Positions 1 to 7,822 of a stretch of DNA of 11,904 bases are shown here, one piece after another (position 1 is the first letter of the stretch; each line of letters begins with the position of its first letter). The position numbers were made by a program, and so were the translations under genes. The notes under the pieces were generated by a model. It had not been told where the DNA came from. It ran no database searches and worked only from the letters and a program-made list of their open reading frames with translations. Source of the DNA: JAFMPW01 sp040830565 (GTDB taxonomy: Bacteria; Bacteroidota; Bacteroidia; Flavobacteriales; Flavobacteriaceae); NCBI GenBank assembly GCA_040830565.1, contig JBFOMC010000353.1:1-11904 (forward strand), written 5' to 3'.

Positions 1-420
1 AAAGCTGTACACTTTGTACAGGACAACCACTCCGTGTCGCACAGAGGAGTATTGAGAGGCTTGCATTTTCAAAGAGGAAGCCACGCCCAGGCTAAACTGG
101 TGCGGGTGATAAAAGGTGAAGTTCTGGATATCATACTCGACATTAGAAAGGACAGCCCTACTTTTGGCAAACATTTTAAGGTGCGACTTTCTGAGCAGAA
201 TAAGAAGATCTTATTCATTCCAAAAGGAATTGCACATGGCTTCCTGGCTCTGACAGATGAGACTATTTTTGTTTACAAATGCGATCAGTATTACAACAAA
301 GAGGCAGAATCCGGGATAATTTATAACGATCCTCAATGGGGTATCGATTGGGAGTTTCCAGCCGAAGAAATCATACTTTCGGAAAAGGATCTCTCCTTAC
401 CTACATTTGATGCACTATGA
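1..420 (+). CDS. rfbC: dTDP-4-dehydrorhamnose 3,5-epimerase, 5'-partial
   Basis: RmlC/RfbC epimerises dTDP-4-keto-6-deoxyglucose at C3 and C5, the third step of cytoplasmic dTDP-L-rhamnose synthesis. The frame is open from the first base, and the residues encoded before the GTG at 34 (FVQDNHS) are a well-known RmlC segment, so that GTG is internal and the true start lies left of the window. About 139 residues are visible; roughly 45 N-terminal residues should be missing compared with the usual ~185. The cupin-fold motifs are present: RGLHFQ with the catalytic-type His at visible residue 22, PKGIAHGF at 74-81, and FVYKC with the catalytic-type Tyr at 92, spaced from the His as in characterised RmlC proteins. 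The NDPQWGIDW segment near the C-terminus is also typical. The stop overlaps the rfbD start (ATGA), implying translational coupling. Identification is secure; only the 5' end is unknown. Confidence 0.95.
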   Translation, partial: KAVHFVQDNHSVSHRGVLRGLHFQRGSHAQAKLVRVIKGEVLDIILDIRKDSPTFGKHFKVRLSEQNKKILFIPKGIAHGFLALTDETIFVYKCDQYYNKEAESGIIYNDPQWGIDWEFPAEEIILSEKDLSLPTFDAL

Positions 421-1208
421 ATGTAAAGAAGGTCTTGGTAACCGGTGCCGAAGGACAGTTAGGAAAGTGCCTTAAGGATGTATCCTCTAAGTATCCCCAA
501 ATTCATTTCGATTTCAAGAATAGATCAGAGCTCGATATTACAAATGCCAGCCAGGTGGCCGACGTTTTTTCGGCTTCCAACTATAATTTTTGCATTAATA
601 CTGCGGCTTATACCAATGTAGAACAAGCGGAAAGATCCCCTGAGCTCGCTTATTTGGTTAACGAGCATGGTGTTAAAAATCTCGCAATGCAGGCCAGCCA
701 AAAAGGCGTTACTCTTGTTCATATTTCTACAGACTATGTCTTTGATGGCGAAAAAGAAGAACCCTATCTGCCGTCGGATGAAGCAAATCCCATTAATGAA
801 TATGGAAAATCAAAATTAGCGGGTGAATTGCAAATTCAAAAGCTGCTAGAAACCTTTTATATCATTCGCACCTCGTGGCTATACTCGGAGTACGGCCATA
901 ATTTTTACAAAACAATTCTTAGGAAGGCCAGGCATGGAGAGACCTTATATGTAACCGATGAGCAGGTAGGCTGTCCTACGCATGCCGCCAATCTTGCACA
1001 GTACATTATGGATTTATTGACGGGACCTCACAGGGCATTTGGGATAATTCATTATACCGATGGGGTACCTATGAGTTGGTACCAGTTTGCAGCTTTAATT
1101 CTTAAAGAAAATGGGCTGGATGAAAAGATAGCGCTTGTAAAGGATACGAATTATCGTACTTTTGCGCGGAGACCCCGGAATAGTATTCTAAAATCGGAAG
1201 ATTTCTAA
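417..1208 (+). CDS. rfbD: dTDP-4-dehydrorhamnose reductase, short C-terminus
   Basis: RmlD reduces dTDP-4-keto-L-rhamnose to dTDP-L-rhamnose with NAD(P)H, the last step of the pathway. It is a 263-residue extended short-chain dehydrogenase. The Rossmann glycine motif GAEGQLG is at residues 10-16, the NTAAYTNV segment at 61-68, STDYVFDG at 104-111, and the catalytic YxxxK at Tyr129-Lys133. The family RP..S.L signature is present at 252-257. The start ATG overlaps the rfbC stop by 4 bp and gives a normal N-terminus for the family. The oddity is the end: the protein stops about six residues after RPRNSIL, whereas most RmlD proteins continue about 20-25 residues with a final helix (a DW..SL type ending). 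The next gene starts 5 nt later, so no alternative frame supplies the missing part. It may still be active, since all active-site motifs are kept. Confidence 0.93.
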   Translation: MNVKKVLVTGAEGQLGKCLKDVSSKYPQIHFDFKNRSELDITNASQVADVFSASNYNFCINTAAYTNVEQAERSPELAYLVNEHGVKNLAMQASQKGVTLVHISTDYVFDGEKEEPYLPSDEANPINEYGKSKLAGELQIQKLLETFYIIRTSWLYSEYGHNFYKTILRKARHGETLYVTDEQVGCPTHAANLAQYIMDLLTGPHRAFGIIHYTDGVPMSWYQFAALILKENGLDEKIALVKDTNYRTFARRPRNSILKSEDF

Positions 1209-1213
1209 ACAAA

Positions 1214-1795
1214 ATGAGTTCAGAGAATTATTTTTCCCATGAAACAGCTGTTGTGGATGACGGTTGTGTTATTGGCGAAGGCACCAAGATTTGGCATTTT
1301 TCTCATATCATGCCCAATTGTCAAATTGGTCTAAAATGTAATATAGGTCAGAATGTTGTGATCTCTCCTGAAGTGATTTTAGGCAATAATGTAAAAATCC
1401 AAAATAACGTATCGGTCTATACCGGAGTCATCTGTGAAGATGATGTCTTTTTGGGTCCATCTATGGTCTTCACCAACGTAATTAATCCAAGAAGTGCCAT
1501 TAACCGAAGAGGGGAATACGCCAGAACTACAGTAAAAAAAGGAGCGTCTATTGGGGCTAATGCCACGATAGTTTGCGGCAATGATATAGGGCAATATGCC
1601 TTTATTGGTGCAGGGGCTGTTGTTACCAAGGATGTACCAGATTACGGGCTTCTGGTAGGAAACCCAGCAAGGCAAATAGGTTGGGTGGGGGAGTACGGAC
1701 ATCGGCTGGAGTTCAATGAAGAAGGCCTAGCCATCTGCCCGGAGAGTAAACAAGAATATAAACTAGACAACAATAAGGTAACCAGAATAAGTTAG
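1214..1795 (+). CDS. wbpD: UDP-2-acetamido-3-amino-2,3-dideoxy-glucuronate N-acetyltransferase (WbpD/WlbB-like)
   Basis: This 193-residue protein is a left-handed beta-helix (hexapeptide-repeat) acyltransferase. WbpD/WlbB enzymes transfer acetyl from acetyl-CoA to the 3-amino group of UDP-GlcNAc3NA, giving UDP-2,3-diacetamido-2,3-dideoxy-glucuronate. Hexapeptide-type repeats run from about residue 12 to 140. The family-specific core is nearly complete: GTKIWHFSHI at 23-32, NNVKIQNNVSVYTGV at 58-72, DDVFLGPSMVFTNV at 76-89, NPRS at 91-94, and GASIGANATIVCG at 110-122. The closing segment GAGAVVTKDVPDY, then VGNPARQIGWV at 148-158, is typical too. The tail contains an ICPESKQEYKL stretch resembling the short C-terminal extension of the family. 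Its immediate neighbours are the aminotransferase and dehydrogenase of the same pathway, which supports this substrate over other hexapeptide acetyltransferases. The exact stereochemistry of the sugar is inferred, not shown. Confidence 0.88.
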   Translation: MSSENYFSHETAVVDDGCVIGEGTKIWHFSHIMPNCQIGLKCNIGQNVVISPEVILGNNVKIQNNVSVYTGVICEDDVFLGPSMVFTNVINPRSAINRRGEYARTTVKKGASIGANATIVCGNDIGQYAFIGAGAVVTKDVPDYGLLVGNPARQIGWVGEYGHRLEFNEEGLAICPESKQEYKLDNNKVTRIS

Positions 1796-1803
1796 TTGGG
1801 GAT

Positions 1804-2907
1804 ATGAATATTGACTTTGCCAATCTTAAAAAAGCTTATCAGGAACACGAGGTAGAATTTAAAGATGCCGCACTCGAAGTGATGTCCTCAGCCAGATATA
1901 TTTTAGGCCAGGAGACCGAAGCTTTTGAAAAAGGATTAGAAGACTTCGTAGGGAGCACCTATGCTTTAGGATGTTCTTCAGGAACAGATGCTTTGCTACT
2001 TGCCATGATGGCACTGGGAATTAGAGGAGGAGACGAGATCATCACCACTCCTTTCACTTTTATAGCCACCGCAGAAACCATTGCTTGCCTGGGAGCCATC
2101 CCTGTTTTTGTAGACATTGAGGAAGATACTTTTAACATAGATGCTTCCAAAATAGAACAGGCTATTTCCCCTAGAACCAAAGCCATCATGCCGGTATCGC
2201 TTTATGGGCAGATGGCAGATATGGATGCCATTAACAGTATTGCCCAAAAACACAACTTGGCGGTCATAGAGGATGCTGCCCAAAGTTTTGGAGCCCTGTA
2301 TAAAGGAAAAAGGAGCTGCAATGTGTCTACCATTGGTTGTGCAAGTTTTTTCCCTGCCAAACCCCTTGGATGTTTTGGAGATGGTGGAGGGGTATTTACT
2401 TCAGACGAAGCCCTCTACGATAAAATGAAGGCGATGCGCGTTCATGGTCAGATAAAAAGATATACTCATAAGTATATTGGCATGGGAGGGAGGTTAGACA
2501 ATCTGCAAGCCGCCATTTTATCTGTAAAGCTGAAGCATTATGAAAAAGATATGTTGAGAAGGCAACAGGTTGCTCAGAAGTATTCGGATATCCTGGAGGA
2601 TTCGGGAGTTGTGATCCCTGTTGTTGCCGAAGAACGTACCTCCGTCTGGGCGCAGTATACCGTTAGGGTTCAACTTAGAGATGAGGTACAAAAAGCACTT
2701 AAAGAAGCCGGGATACCTACTGCCGTGCACTACCCTATCCCGATGCATCTGCAGGAGTGCTTTAATTATTTGGGACATAAAGCGGGAGATTTTCCATTAA
2801 GTGAAACGGCTGCTAAGGAGGTAATGAGCCTACCCATGAATCCCTTTTTAAATGATGAAGAAATAGCATATATCACAGATAACTTAATCAAATCAACAAC
2901 TATATGA
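1804..2907 (+). CDS. wbpE: UDP-2-acetamido-2-deoxy-3-oxo-glucuronate aminotransferase (WbpE/WlbC-like, DegT/DnrJ/EryC1/StrS)
   Basis: This is a 367-residue PLP-dependent sugar aminotransferase of the DegT/DnrJ/EryC1/StrS family, of normal length. WbpE/WlbC uses glutamate to aminate the 3-keto group of UDP-GlcNAc-3-oxo-uronate. The SSGTDALLLA loop at 58-67 binds the PLP phosphate. TTPFTFIATAETI at 81-93 is typical of the family. EDAAQSFGA at 156-164 carries Asp157, which contacts the PLP ring. Lys186 in FFPAKPLGCFGDGG is the Schiff-base lysine and lies close to Lys185 of WbpE. The C-terminal HYPIPMHLQECF and FPLSE motifs complete the fold. It starts 8 nt after the acetyltransferase stop with no clear Shine-Dalgarno sequence, and its stop overlaps the next gene by 4 bp (ATGA). 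Coupling to the next gene makes sense because the dehydrogenase and aminotransferase act as a pair on an unstable keto intermediate. Confidence 0.92.
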   Translation: MNIDFANLKKAYQEHEVEFKDAALEVMSSARYILGQETEAFEKGLEDFVGSTYALGCSSGTDALLLAMMALGIRGGDEIITTPFTFIATAETIACLGAIPVFVDIEEDTFNIDASKIEQAISPRTKAIMPVSLYGQMADMDAINSIAQKHNLAVIEDAAQSFGALYKGKRSCNVSTIGCASFFPAKPLGCFGDGGGVFTSDEALYDKMKAMRVHGQIKRYTHKYIGMGGRLDNLQAAILSVKLKHYEKDMLRRQQVAQKYSDILEDSGVVIPVVAEERTSVWAQYTVRVQLRDEVQKALKEAGIPTAVHYPIPMHLQECFNYLGHKAGDFPLSETAAKEVMSLPMNPFLNDEEIAYITDNLIKSTTI

Positions 2908-3845
2908 AGAATTTTGCATTAATAGGAGCTGCAGGCTACATTGCTCCCCGCCACATGAAGGCTATTAAGGATACCAACAATAATCTTTTGGCTGCCTTTG
3001 ATAAAGGAGATAGTGTGGGAGTTATTGATTCTTACTTTCCTAAGGCAGATTTCTTTGTTGAGTTCGAACGCTTTGATCGTCATATAGAAAAATTAAAGTA
3101 CGAGAAAGACATTTTTTTAGACTATGTAAGCATTTGTTCCCCTAATTATTTGCATGATGCCCACATCAGGTTTGCCTTGCGAAGTGGAGCGGATGCCATC
3201 TGTGAAAAGCCGCTTGTTTTAAATCCCTGGAATGTAGATAAACTGCAATTTGTTGAGCAAAAAACAGGCAAAAAGATCTACAACATTCTTCAACTACGGG
3301 TACATCCTAGTATTATAGCTCTTCGCGAAAAAGTAAAAAACTCAGATAAAAAAGAGAAGTTTGAAGTAGACCTTACCTACCTTACCTCCCGCGGACACTG
3401 GTATCATACTTCGTGGAAGGGAGATAAAAGCAAATCAGGCGGGATTGCTACCAATATCGGAGTGCATTTCTATGATATGTTATCCTGGATCTTTGGAGAT
3501 GTACAGGAGAATATTGTGCATGTGCATGAAGAAGATAGGGCAGCCGGATATCTGGAGTTTGAGAATGCAAGAGTGCGTTGGTTCTTGTCTATAAATTCTA
3601 AATATTTACCCCAAGAGGTAAAAGATAAAGGACAAACTACTTTCAGATCTATCACCATTGATGGCGAGGAGCTGGAGTTCAGTGGTGGATTTACGGATCT
3701 TCATACCATGGTATACAAAGACATTTTAGAGGGCAAAGGATATGGTTTGGAAGCGGCCCGCACGGCCATCGGGATTGTACATAATATTAGAAATACAGAT
3801 CCTATAGGTTTAAAGGGAGAATACCACCTTATGCTGAAAAATTAG
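2904..3845 (+). CDS. wbpB: UDP-N-acetylglucosaminuronate 3-dehydrogenase (WbpB/WlbA-like, Gfo/Idh/MocA)
   Basis: This is a 313-residue Gfo/Idh/MocA oxidoreductase, matching the ~316 residues of WbpB. The enzyme oxidises C3 of UDP-GlcNAcA with NAD+, providing the ketone for the upstream aminotransferase; in characterised WbpB/WlbA the NADH is recycled with 2-oxoglutarate. The N-terminal Rossmann motif is GAAGYIAPRH at residues 8-17, the form seen in this subfamily. CSPNYLHD at 78-85 and CEKPLVLNP at 100-108 follow, with the family EKP lysine at 102. The C-terminal domain has LTYLTSRGHWYHTSWKGD at 157-174, KSGGIATNIGVHFYDML at 177-193 with catalytic-type His188 and Asp191, and WIFG. These motifs are specific to the UDP-GlcNAcA branch rather than generic oxidoreductases. 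It is translationally coupled to the aminotransferase by a 4-bp overlap. Confidence 0.9.
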   Translation: MKNFALIGAAGYIAPRHMKAIKDTNNNLLAAFDKGDSVGVIDSYFPKADFFVEFERFDRHIEKLKYEKDIFLDYVSICSPNYLHDAHIRFALRSGADAICEKPLVLNPWNVDKLQFVEQKTGKKIYNILQLRVHPSIIALREKVKNSDKKEKFEVDLTYLTSRGHWYHTSWKGDKSKSGGIATNIGVHFYDMLSWIFGDVQENIVHVHEEDRAAGYLEFENARVRWFLSINSKYLPQEVKDKGQTTFRSITIDGEELEFSGGFTDLHTMVYKDILEGKGYGLEAARTAIGIVHNIRNTDPIGLKGEYHLMLKN

Positions 3846-3881
3846 TAAAGTGCTTTTTCAGAATCATATAAAAACTACTTT

Positions 3882-5186
3882 TTGGCAGATAAAAGTCCAA
3901 AAACAGATAATCCCTTAATAAGAATTTGGAAGCTTTATAACAGTTCCGAATTTTCTAAAAATGTTTCTTCCCAAATACTGGGCACGGGCATTGCTCAGGC
4001 GTTACCCTTCCTGGCAACACCCATTTTAACTAGGCTCTATACCGAGAGTGATTTTGCGGCCTACACCTCTTTTTTTGCCATAGCCACCATCTTTGCTGTA
4101 GGCGTGGGCGGTAAATACCAAATGGCCATTGTACTTCCGAAAACGAATAAGGAGGCCATGAGAATATTTACCTTAAGCCTCTATATTACCTTCGCCTATA
4201 CCCTGCTATTGGCTCTGGTTTTCTCTCTTTTTTACGACTATGTTAACCTGAATATTGGCCAGCTCATTTACCTCGTTCCGTTGTATGTGCTGTTTTTCGG
4301 GATCTGGAGCTCCCTTACCAATTTGTCGATCAGACAAAAGACCTTTAAGGTAAATGCTTACGCCAAAGTATTACAATCTGCCGCTTATATCATCACAGCA
4401 GTAGCCCTTGGATTTGCAAAAATTGCGCTTTACGGACTGGTAATTGGAAAAATTACCGGCACTTTTGCTTCCTGGATCTATTTGTTGAAGAAGTCGGCCG
4501 TAAAGGCAAGGATTGTGCCTATTTCAAAGCTAAAAGCTGTAGCCAGGAAATATATAGACTATCCAAAGTACGGAGTTGCACCTGCCTTTCTTAATACGAT
4601 CTCCTCTCAGGCAATGATCCTTATCCTTACCAGATTTTACACGACGAACGACCTAGGACATTATGGTCTGACATATATGGTGTTAAGTGCTCCCCTGACG
4701 TTGATTGGGACCTCTTTTAAAGATGTATTCTATCAAAGAATAGCCTCCTTAATTAGTCATGAAAAATACAAAGAGGGACTGTCTTTCTTTAAGAAATCTA
4801 CCTGGTCTTTACTGGCTATGGGCATCCCTATTTGTACCCTTCTTTATTTCTTTGGGGAACCCATTTTTTCCTTGGTTTTTGGAGAAAGATGGTCAAGGGC
4901 GGGAGTCTTTGCCTCCATCTTAGCTCTGAGTTTTTTAATGAAATTAGTAGTTAGTCCCTTGTCCTCTGTCTTTAATGCGACCAACAAATTAAAGATAGCA
5001 TCAGTTTGGCAGGTGTCCTATTTCCTGACTACTTTTATTACGTTGGGGTACTGTGCCTATGTGCTAAAGATGGAAGTTAGAAACTTATTGGTTGTATTTG
5101 TAGTGCACGAAGTTATTATGTATAGCTTGTATTATTTGCTAGAATATAATATGCTCAGGAATTTTATAAAGCAATCCAAGGCATAG
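3882..5186 (+). CDS. wzx: Wzx-like polysaccharide flippase (PST/MOP superfamily), TTG start
   Basis: This 434-residue, multi-spanning inner-membrane protein has about 12 hydrophobic segments and no large soluble domain. The N-terminus, SKNVSSQILGTGIAQALPFL at 25-44 followed by TRLYTESDF, is characteristic of polysaccharide flippases of the MOP superfamily, which move undecaprenyl-PP-linked repeat units across the inner membrane. Further family-like features are the VFGERWSRAG stretch near residue 330 and the following PLSSVFNATNK segment. No ATG occurs in frame between the upstream in-frame stop at 3846-3848 and residue 81, which lies inside the conserved membrane region, so translation probably starts at the TTG at 3882. 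The gap from the upstream gene is 36 nt with no evident terminator, so it probably belongs to the same transcript. The transported substrate is inferred only from the neighbours. Confidence 0.87.
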   Translation: MADKSPKTDNPLIRIWKLYNSSEFSKNVSSQILGTGIAQALPFLATPILTRLYTESDFAAYTSFFAIATIFAVGVGGKYQMAIVLPKTNKEAMRIFTLSLYITFAYTLLLALVFSLFYDYVNLNIGQLIYLVPLYVLFFGIWSSLTNLSIRQKTFKVNAYAKVLQSAAYIITAVALGFAKIALYGLVIGKITGTFASWIYLLKKSAVKARIVPISKLKAVARKYIDYPKYGVAPAFLNTISSQAMILILTRFYTTNDLGHYGLTYMVLSAPLTLIGTSFKDVFYQRIASLISHEKYKEGLSFFKKSTWSLLAMGIPICTLLYFFGEPIFSLVFGERWSRAGVFASILALSFLMKLVVSPLSSVFNATNKLKIASVWQVSYFLTTFITLGYCAYVLKMEVRNLLVVFVVHEVIMYSLYYLLEYNMLRNFIKQSKA

Positions 5187-5209
5187 CTTTTAGAAGAAGC
5201 GGTTTTGTT

Positions 5210-6475
5210 ATGAAGAAGTTATTTAAGGAAGAGTTACAATTTAATAGGGCTTACTACTATGCGGCCCTTGGTTTTGCCTTGCTTATTCCGTTCGACCAGA
5301 AATGGGTTACCATTGCCTTGCTGGTTTGGGTGTTTTTATCCCTTATCACCTTCGGTAAAAAGGGGGCGCAAAAAAACAAATTCCTGCTTTTGCTACCAGC
5401 TTTGTATCTTTCTTATGCTTTGGGTTTGTTTACCTCTGTAGAGCCCTCCTACACTTTTCTGGAATACAAGCTATCCCTAATTGCTTTTCCCTTACTTTTT
5501 TTTCTACACCACTACTCGGAAAAGGAAAGAAAAAACATTCTAAAAGGCCTAATTTATGGGCTATTGGCAGTTTCTATAGTTTGTTTTCTTGCAGCCTTAT
5601 ATCGATCGGTATTTTTTGAAGAGGGAGCCCTTGTTTTTAAAGCGAATGTAGAAGAAGGCAGAGGCTTTTTTGAAGCTGTCATTTTTGGGGGCAATCAGTT
5701 TTTTGGACAGCATTTTTCATTCTTTCATCAAACTGTTTATTTTGCCATGTACCTCTGTGCCGGGATTGCCATACTGCTGCATTATAAAAATATTTTTAGC
5801 ACTAAGTTTAGATGGCTGCTTATTGCGCTTTTTACCCTGGAGATCTTCCTAATTTCCAACAAGGCCGGAATTGTAGTTGTTTGTGCTGTCTTTTTGATCA
5901 GCATCATTACAGCTAAAACAACTAAATTAAAAAAGGCGGCTGCCCTGGGGTTGTTAGCTTTACTTATCGGAACTCTTGCCTACACCAATCCGAGATTAAA
6001 TGAAAGCATAGGCAAGCTCTTCAAAGGAGAAATTTCGCTAGACAAAGAAGCCCGTTATGATTATAAAACCAGATCGCTCTGTTGGGATGCAGCTCTTGAG
6101 TTAATACAAGAAAAGCCGCTCTTAGGATATGGTCTGGGAGACACTCAAAAAGCGCTTAATAAAGTTTATGCAGAAAAAGAGTATAAAGTTCCTTTGGCAG
6201 AAAATTTTAATGCCCACAATCTGTTTATGCAACTCTGGTTAGAAAATGGTTTAATAGGGCTACTGCTGCTAATCCTTATCTTTGGACTGCTGTTTAAAAA
6301 GGCTTTTGGTACTAAGGAACCTTTGGGCTTTATACTCATGATCCTGGCTATCTTTCTTATAAATGGCTTATTCGAGAGCTTTTTTAGCCGGTTTTCGGGG
6401 ATTTCGTTTTTCGCCTTTTTTATAAGTTTTATCTATACTCAAACAAACGCTACAGAAAAGAACATTGAGAGCTAA
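5210..6475 (+). CDS. O-antigen ligase/polymerase-family membrane protein (WaaL/Wzy_C type)
   Basis: This is a 421-residue polytopic membrane protein with roughly ten or more hydrophobic helices and one large extracytoplasmic loop at about residues 260-340. The loop has the family hallmarks: an Arg-containing helix around 288-300 (TRSLCWDAALELIQ), the turn KPLLGYGLGD at 302-311, and NAHNLFMQLWLENGLIGL at 334-351. His336 in NAHN matches the conserved functional His of WaaL-type ligases. A SNKAG motif at 216-220 ends a mid-protein helix, as is common here. The family includes lipid A-core:O-antigen ligases, Wzy polymerases and protein O-oligosaccharyltransferases, which sequence alone does not separate. 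Because a separate Wzy-like gene follows, a ligase or transferase role is slightly favoured. The start ATG lies 23 nt after the flippase, behind a purine-rich AGAAGAAG that could serve as ribosome binding site. The 3' end overlaps the next gene by 11 nt. Confidence 0.85.
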   Translation: MKKLFKEELQFNRAYYYAALGFALLIPFDQKWVTIALLVWVFLSLITFGKKGAQKNKFLLLLPALYLSYALGLFTSVEPSYTFLEYKLSLIAFPLLFFLHHYSEKERKNILKGLIYGLLAVSIVCFLAALYRSVFFEEGALVFKANVEEGRGFFEAVIFGGNQFFGQHFSFFHQTVYFAMYLCAGIAILLHYKNIFSTKFRWLLIALFTLEIFLISNKAGIVVVCAVFLISIITAKTTKLKKAAALGLLALLIGTLAYTNPRLNESIGKLFKGEISLDKEARYDYKTRSLCWDAALELIQEKPLLGYGLGDTQKALNKVYAEKEYKVPLAENFNAHNLFMQLWLENGLIGLLLLILIFGLLFKKAFGTKEPLGFILMILAIFLINGLFESFFSRFSGISFFAFFISFIYTQTNATEKNIES

Positions 6476-7754
6476 AATTGCTATAGCCGGGGGGCTCATA
6501 TTTTACTTTGTTTTGATGACAGTGCTCTACCATTACAAAGTGGTAGATTATTTCTATTGGATTAGGGTAGGTATTGTAAAAGAGAGCAGTTTTGGCTTTT
6601 CCCTGGGCAACTATCTTATTTCTGTGGCTCTCTTTCTGATCAATATGTTCTTCTTATTGAAGTTAAATGGGAAGAAACTGGTATTTATGGTACTCTCCAT
6701 CTTTTTTCTTTTACTTACCGTTCCTTCGTTAGTATCCTTCAGTTCTGGAGACATATATCCAACCAAACTATTGTTATATCATCAATTGTTGTTTTTTGGC
6801 ATTTACCTGCTGTCTAAATTGAGGATCAGTTTTGATAAAGTTCCCACCTTTAATAAACGCCAGGGACTCTATCTTTTATTTATGCTTATCACCATAGGCG
6901 TAATTCCTTATCTGTTGATTTATGGACCTCACATTAACCTTAAGAACCTGATTCTTCAAGATGTTTATTATACCCGATTTAGAATGGCGGGATTGAGCAA
7001 CCCTTATTTCGGATATACCTACTCGGTATTTACCAAAATTCTGATTCCCTTGATGATTGTTTTTGCTCTGGAGTTAAGAAACCGACTGATGCTGATTATT
7101 GGAATACTCTATTTGGTATTGTTTTATTTGTTTGGAGCACATAAGACGGTGTACGTTGGCCTTATTGTAGTATTGATCTTTTATAGATTTAGTTATACAG
7201 GAGCCATTAAGAATATTATTCGTCTTTTTAATGCACTCCTGGTACTTTCATTAGGTCTGGCCATTGTTGTCAATTATGACTATCTATGGATACTGACATT
7301 TAGAAGGGTGCATTTTCTTCCAGCACTTTTGGATATCTGTTATCTCGATTTTTTTCAAGAAAAACCTATTTATTGGTCAGAGTCTGTCCTGGGATCGTTC
7401 ATAGAATATCCCTACAACGTGCCTCACGCAAATCTAATAGGGGAACACTATTTTAACCGCCCAAAAATGTCTGCAAACAATGGCCTGGTTTCTGATGGTT
7501 ATATGAATTTTGGAAGTTGGGGCGTGTTCATTCATATATTCATGGTAGCCGCTTATTTCATGATCCTGAATAATTTAAAAATCCCCGCTAAATACTTTGG
7601 ATTATTCCTTCTGGTAATATTCTCTTTTATAAGTTCTTCCACCTTTACCGTATTTCTTACACATGGAGCCATTGCATTATTATTTGTTTCTATATTTCTA
7701 CTCAAAGAAAAGAAAAACCCAAATGTTGGTTCAAAAGAAGCTGAAACAAAATGA
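6465..7754 (+). CDS. wzy: Wzy-like oligosaccharide repeat-unit polymerase, TTG start
   Basis: This 429-residue protein is almost entirely hydrophobic helices (about 10-12) with one larger outer loop at about 280-345. The loop ends in SANNGLVSDGYMNFGSWGVF at 336-355, the N..G..(D/E).Y.NFG..G pattern found in many O-antigen polymerases. A mid-protein GAHKT at 224-228 and Arg-rich YYTRFRMAG at 168-176 also fit the family. Wzy proteins join lipid-linked repeat units at the periplasmic face. Wzy sequences diverge strongly, so the assignment rests on topology, the motif and the adjacent flippase. Translation probably starts at a TTG at 6465, inside the end of the previous gene. There is no in-frame ATG or GTG between that TTG and the upstream stop. 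The ATG at 6516 would cut into the first membrane helix. The 11-nt overlap suggests coupled translation. Confidence 0.75.
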   Translation: MRAKIAIAGGLIFYFVLMTVLYHYKVVDYFYWIRVGIVKESSFGFSLGNYLISVALFLINMFFLLKLNGKKLVFMVLSIFFLLLTVPSLVSFSSGDIYPTKLLLYHQLLFFGIYLLSKLRISFDKVPTFNKRQGLYLLFMLITIGVIPYLLIYGPHINLKNLILQDVYYTRFRMAGLSNPYFGYTYSVFTKILIPLMIVFALELRNRLMLIIGILYLVLFYLFGAHKTVYVGLIVVLIFYRFSYTGAIKNIIRLFNALLVLSLGLAIVVNYDYLWILTFRRVHFLPALLDICYLDFFQEKPIYWSESVLGSFIEYPYNVPHANLIGEHYFNRPKMSANNGLVSDGYMNFGSWGVFIHIFMVAAYFMILNNLKIPAKYFGLFLLVIFSFISSSTFTVFLTHGAIALLFVSIFLLKEKKNPNVGSKEAETK

Positions 7755-7814
7755 GTCATGTCGCTGACCTACTCGGAATTGAAAGAAACAGATGTCATAT
7801 TCTATTTAAGCAGT

Positions 7815-7822
7815 TATCTTTG
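7815..7822 (+). promoter_or_regulatory. Putative Bacteroidota -7 promoter element
   Basis: TATCTTTG matches the Bacteroidota -7 consensus TAnnTTTG exactly. It lies in the 97-nt gap after the Wzy-like gene. A transcript starting about 5-7 nt downstream would have a leader of about 24 nt before the ATG at 7852, and would exclude or barely include the alternative TTG at 7831. No clear -33 TTTG element is seen at the expected spacing, so the call rests on one 8-mer and its position. Confidence 0.45.

Noticed and set aside
34..36. GTG as the start of rfbC
   Set aside because: The frame is open to the window edge, and the residues encoded before it are conserved RmlC sequence, so it is an internal codon of a gene cut by the left edge.
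1379..1702. Minus-strand open frames inside the acetyltransferase and other genes
   Set aside because: They lie opposite strongly conserved coding sequence, show no recognisable family features and are best explained as shadows of the real frame.
3846..3881. Promoter before the flippase gene (TACTTTTTG resembles TAnnTTTG)
   Set aside because: The spacing is off by one base, and the 36-nt gap is compatible with continuous transcription from the upstream genes.
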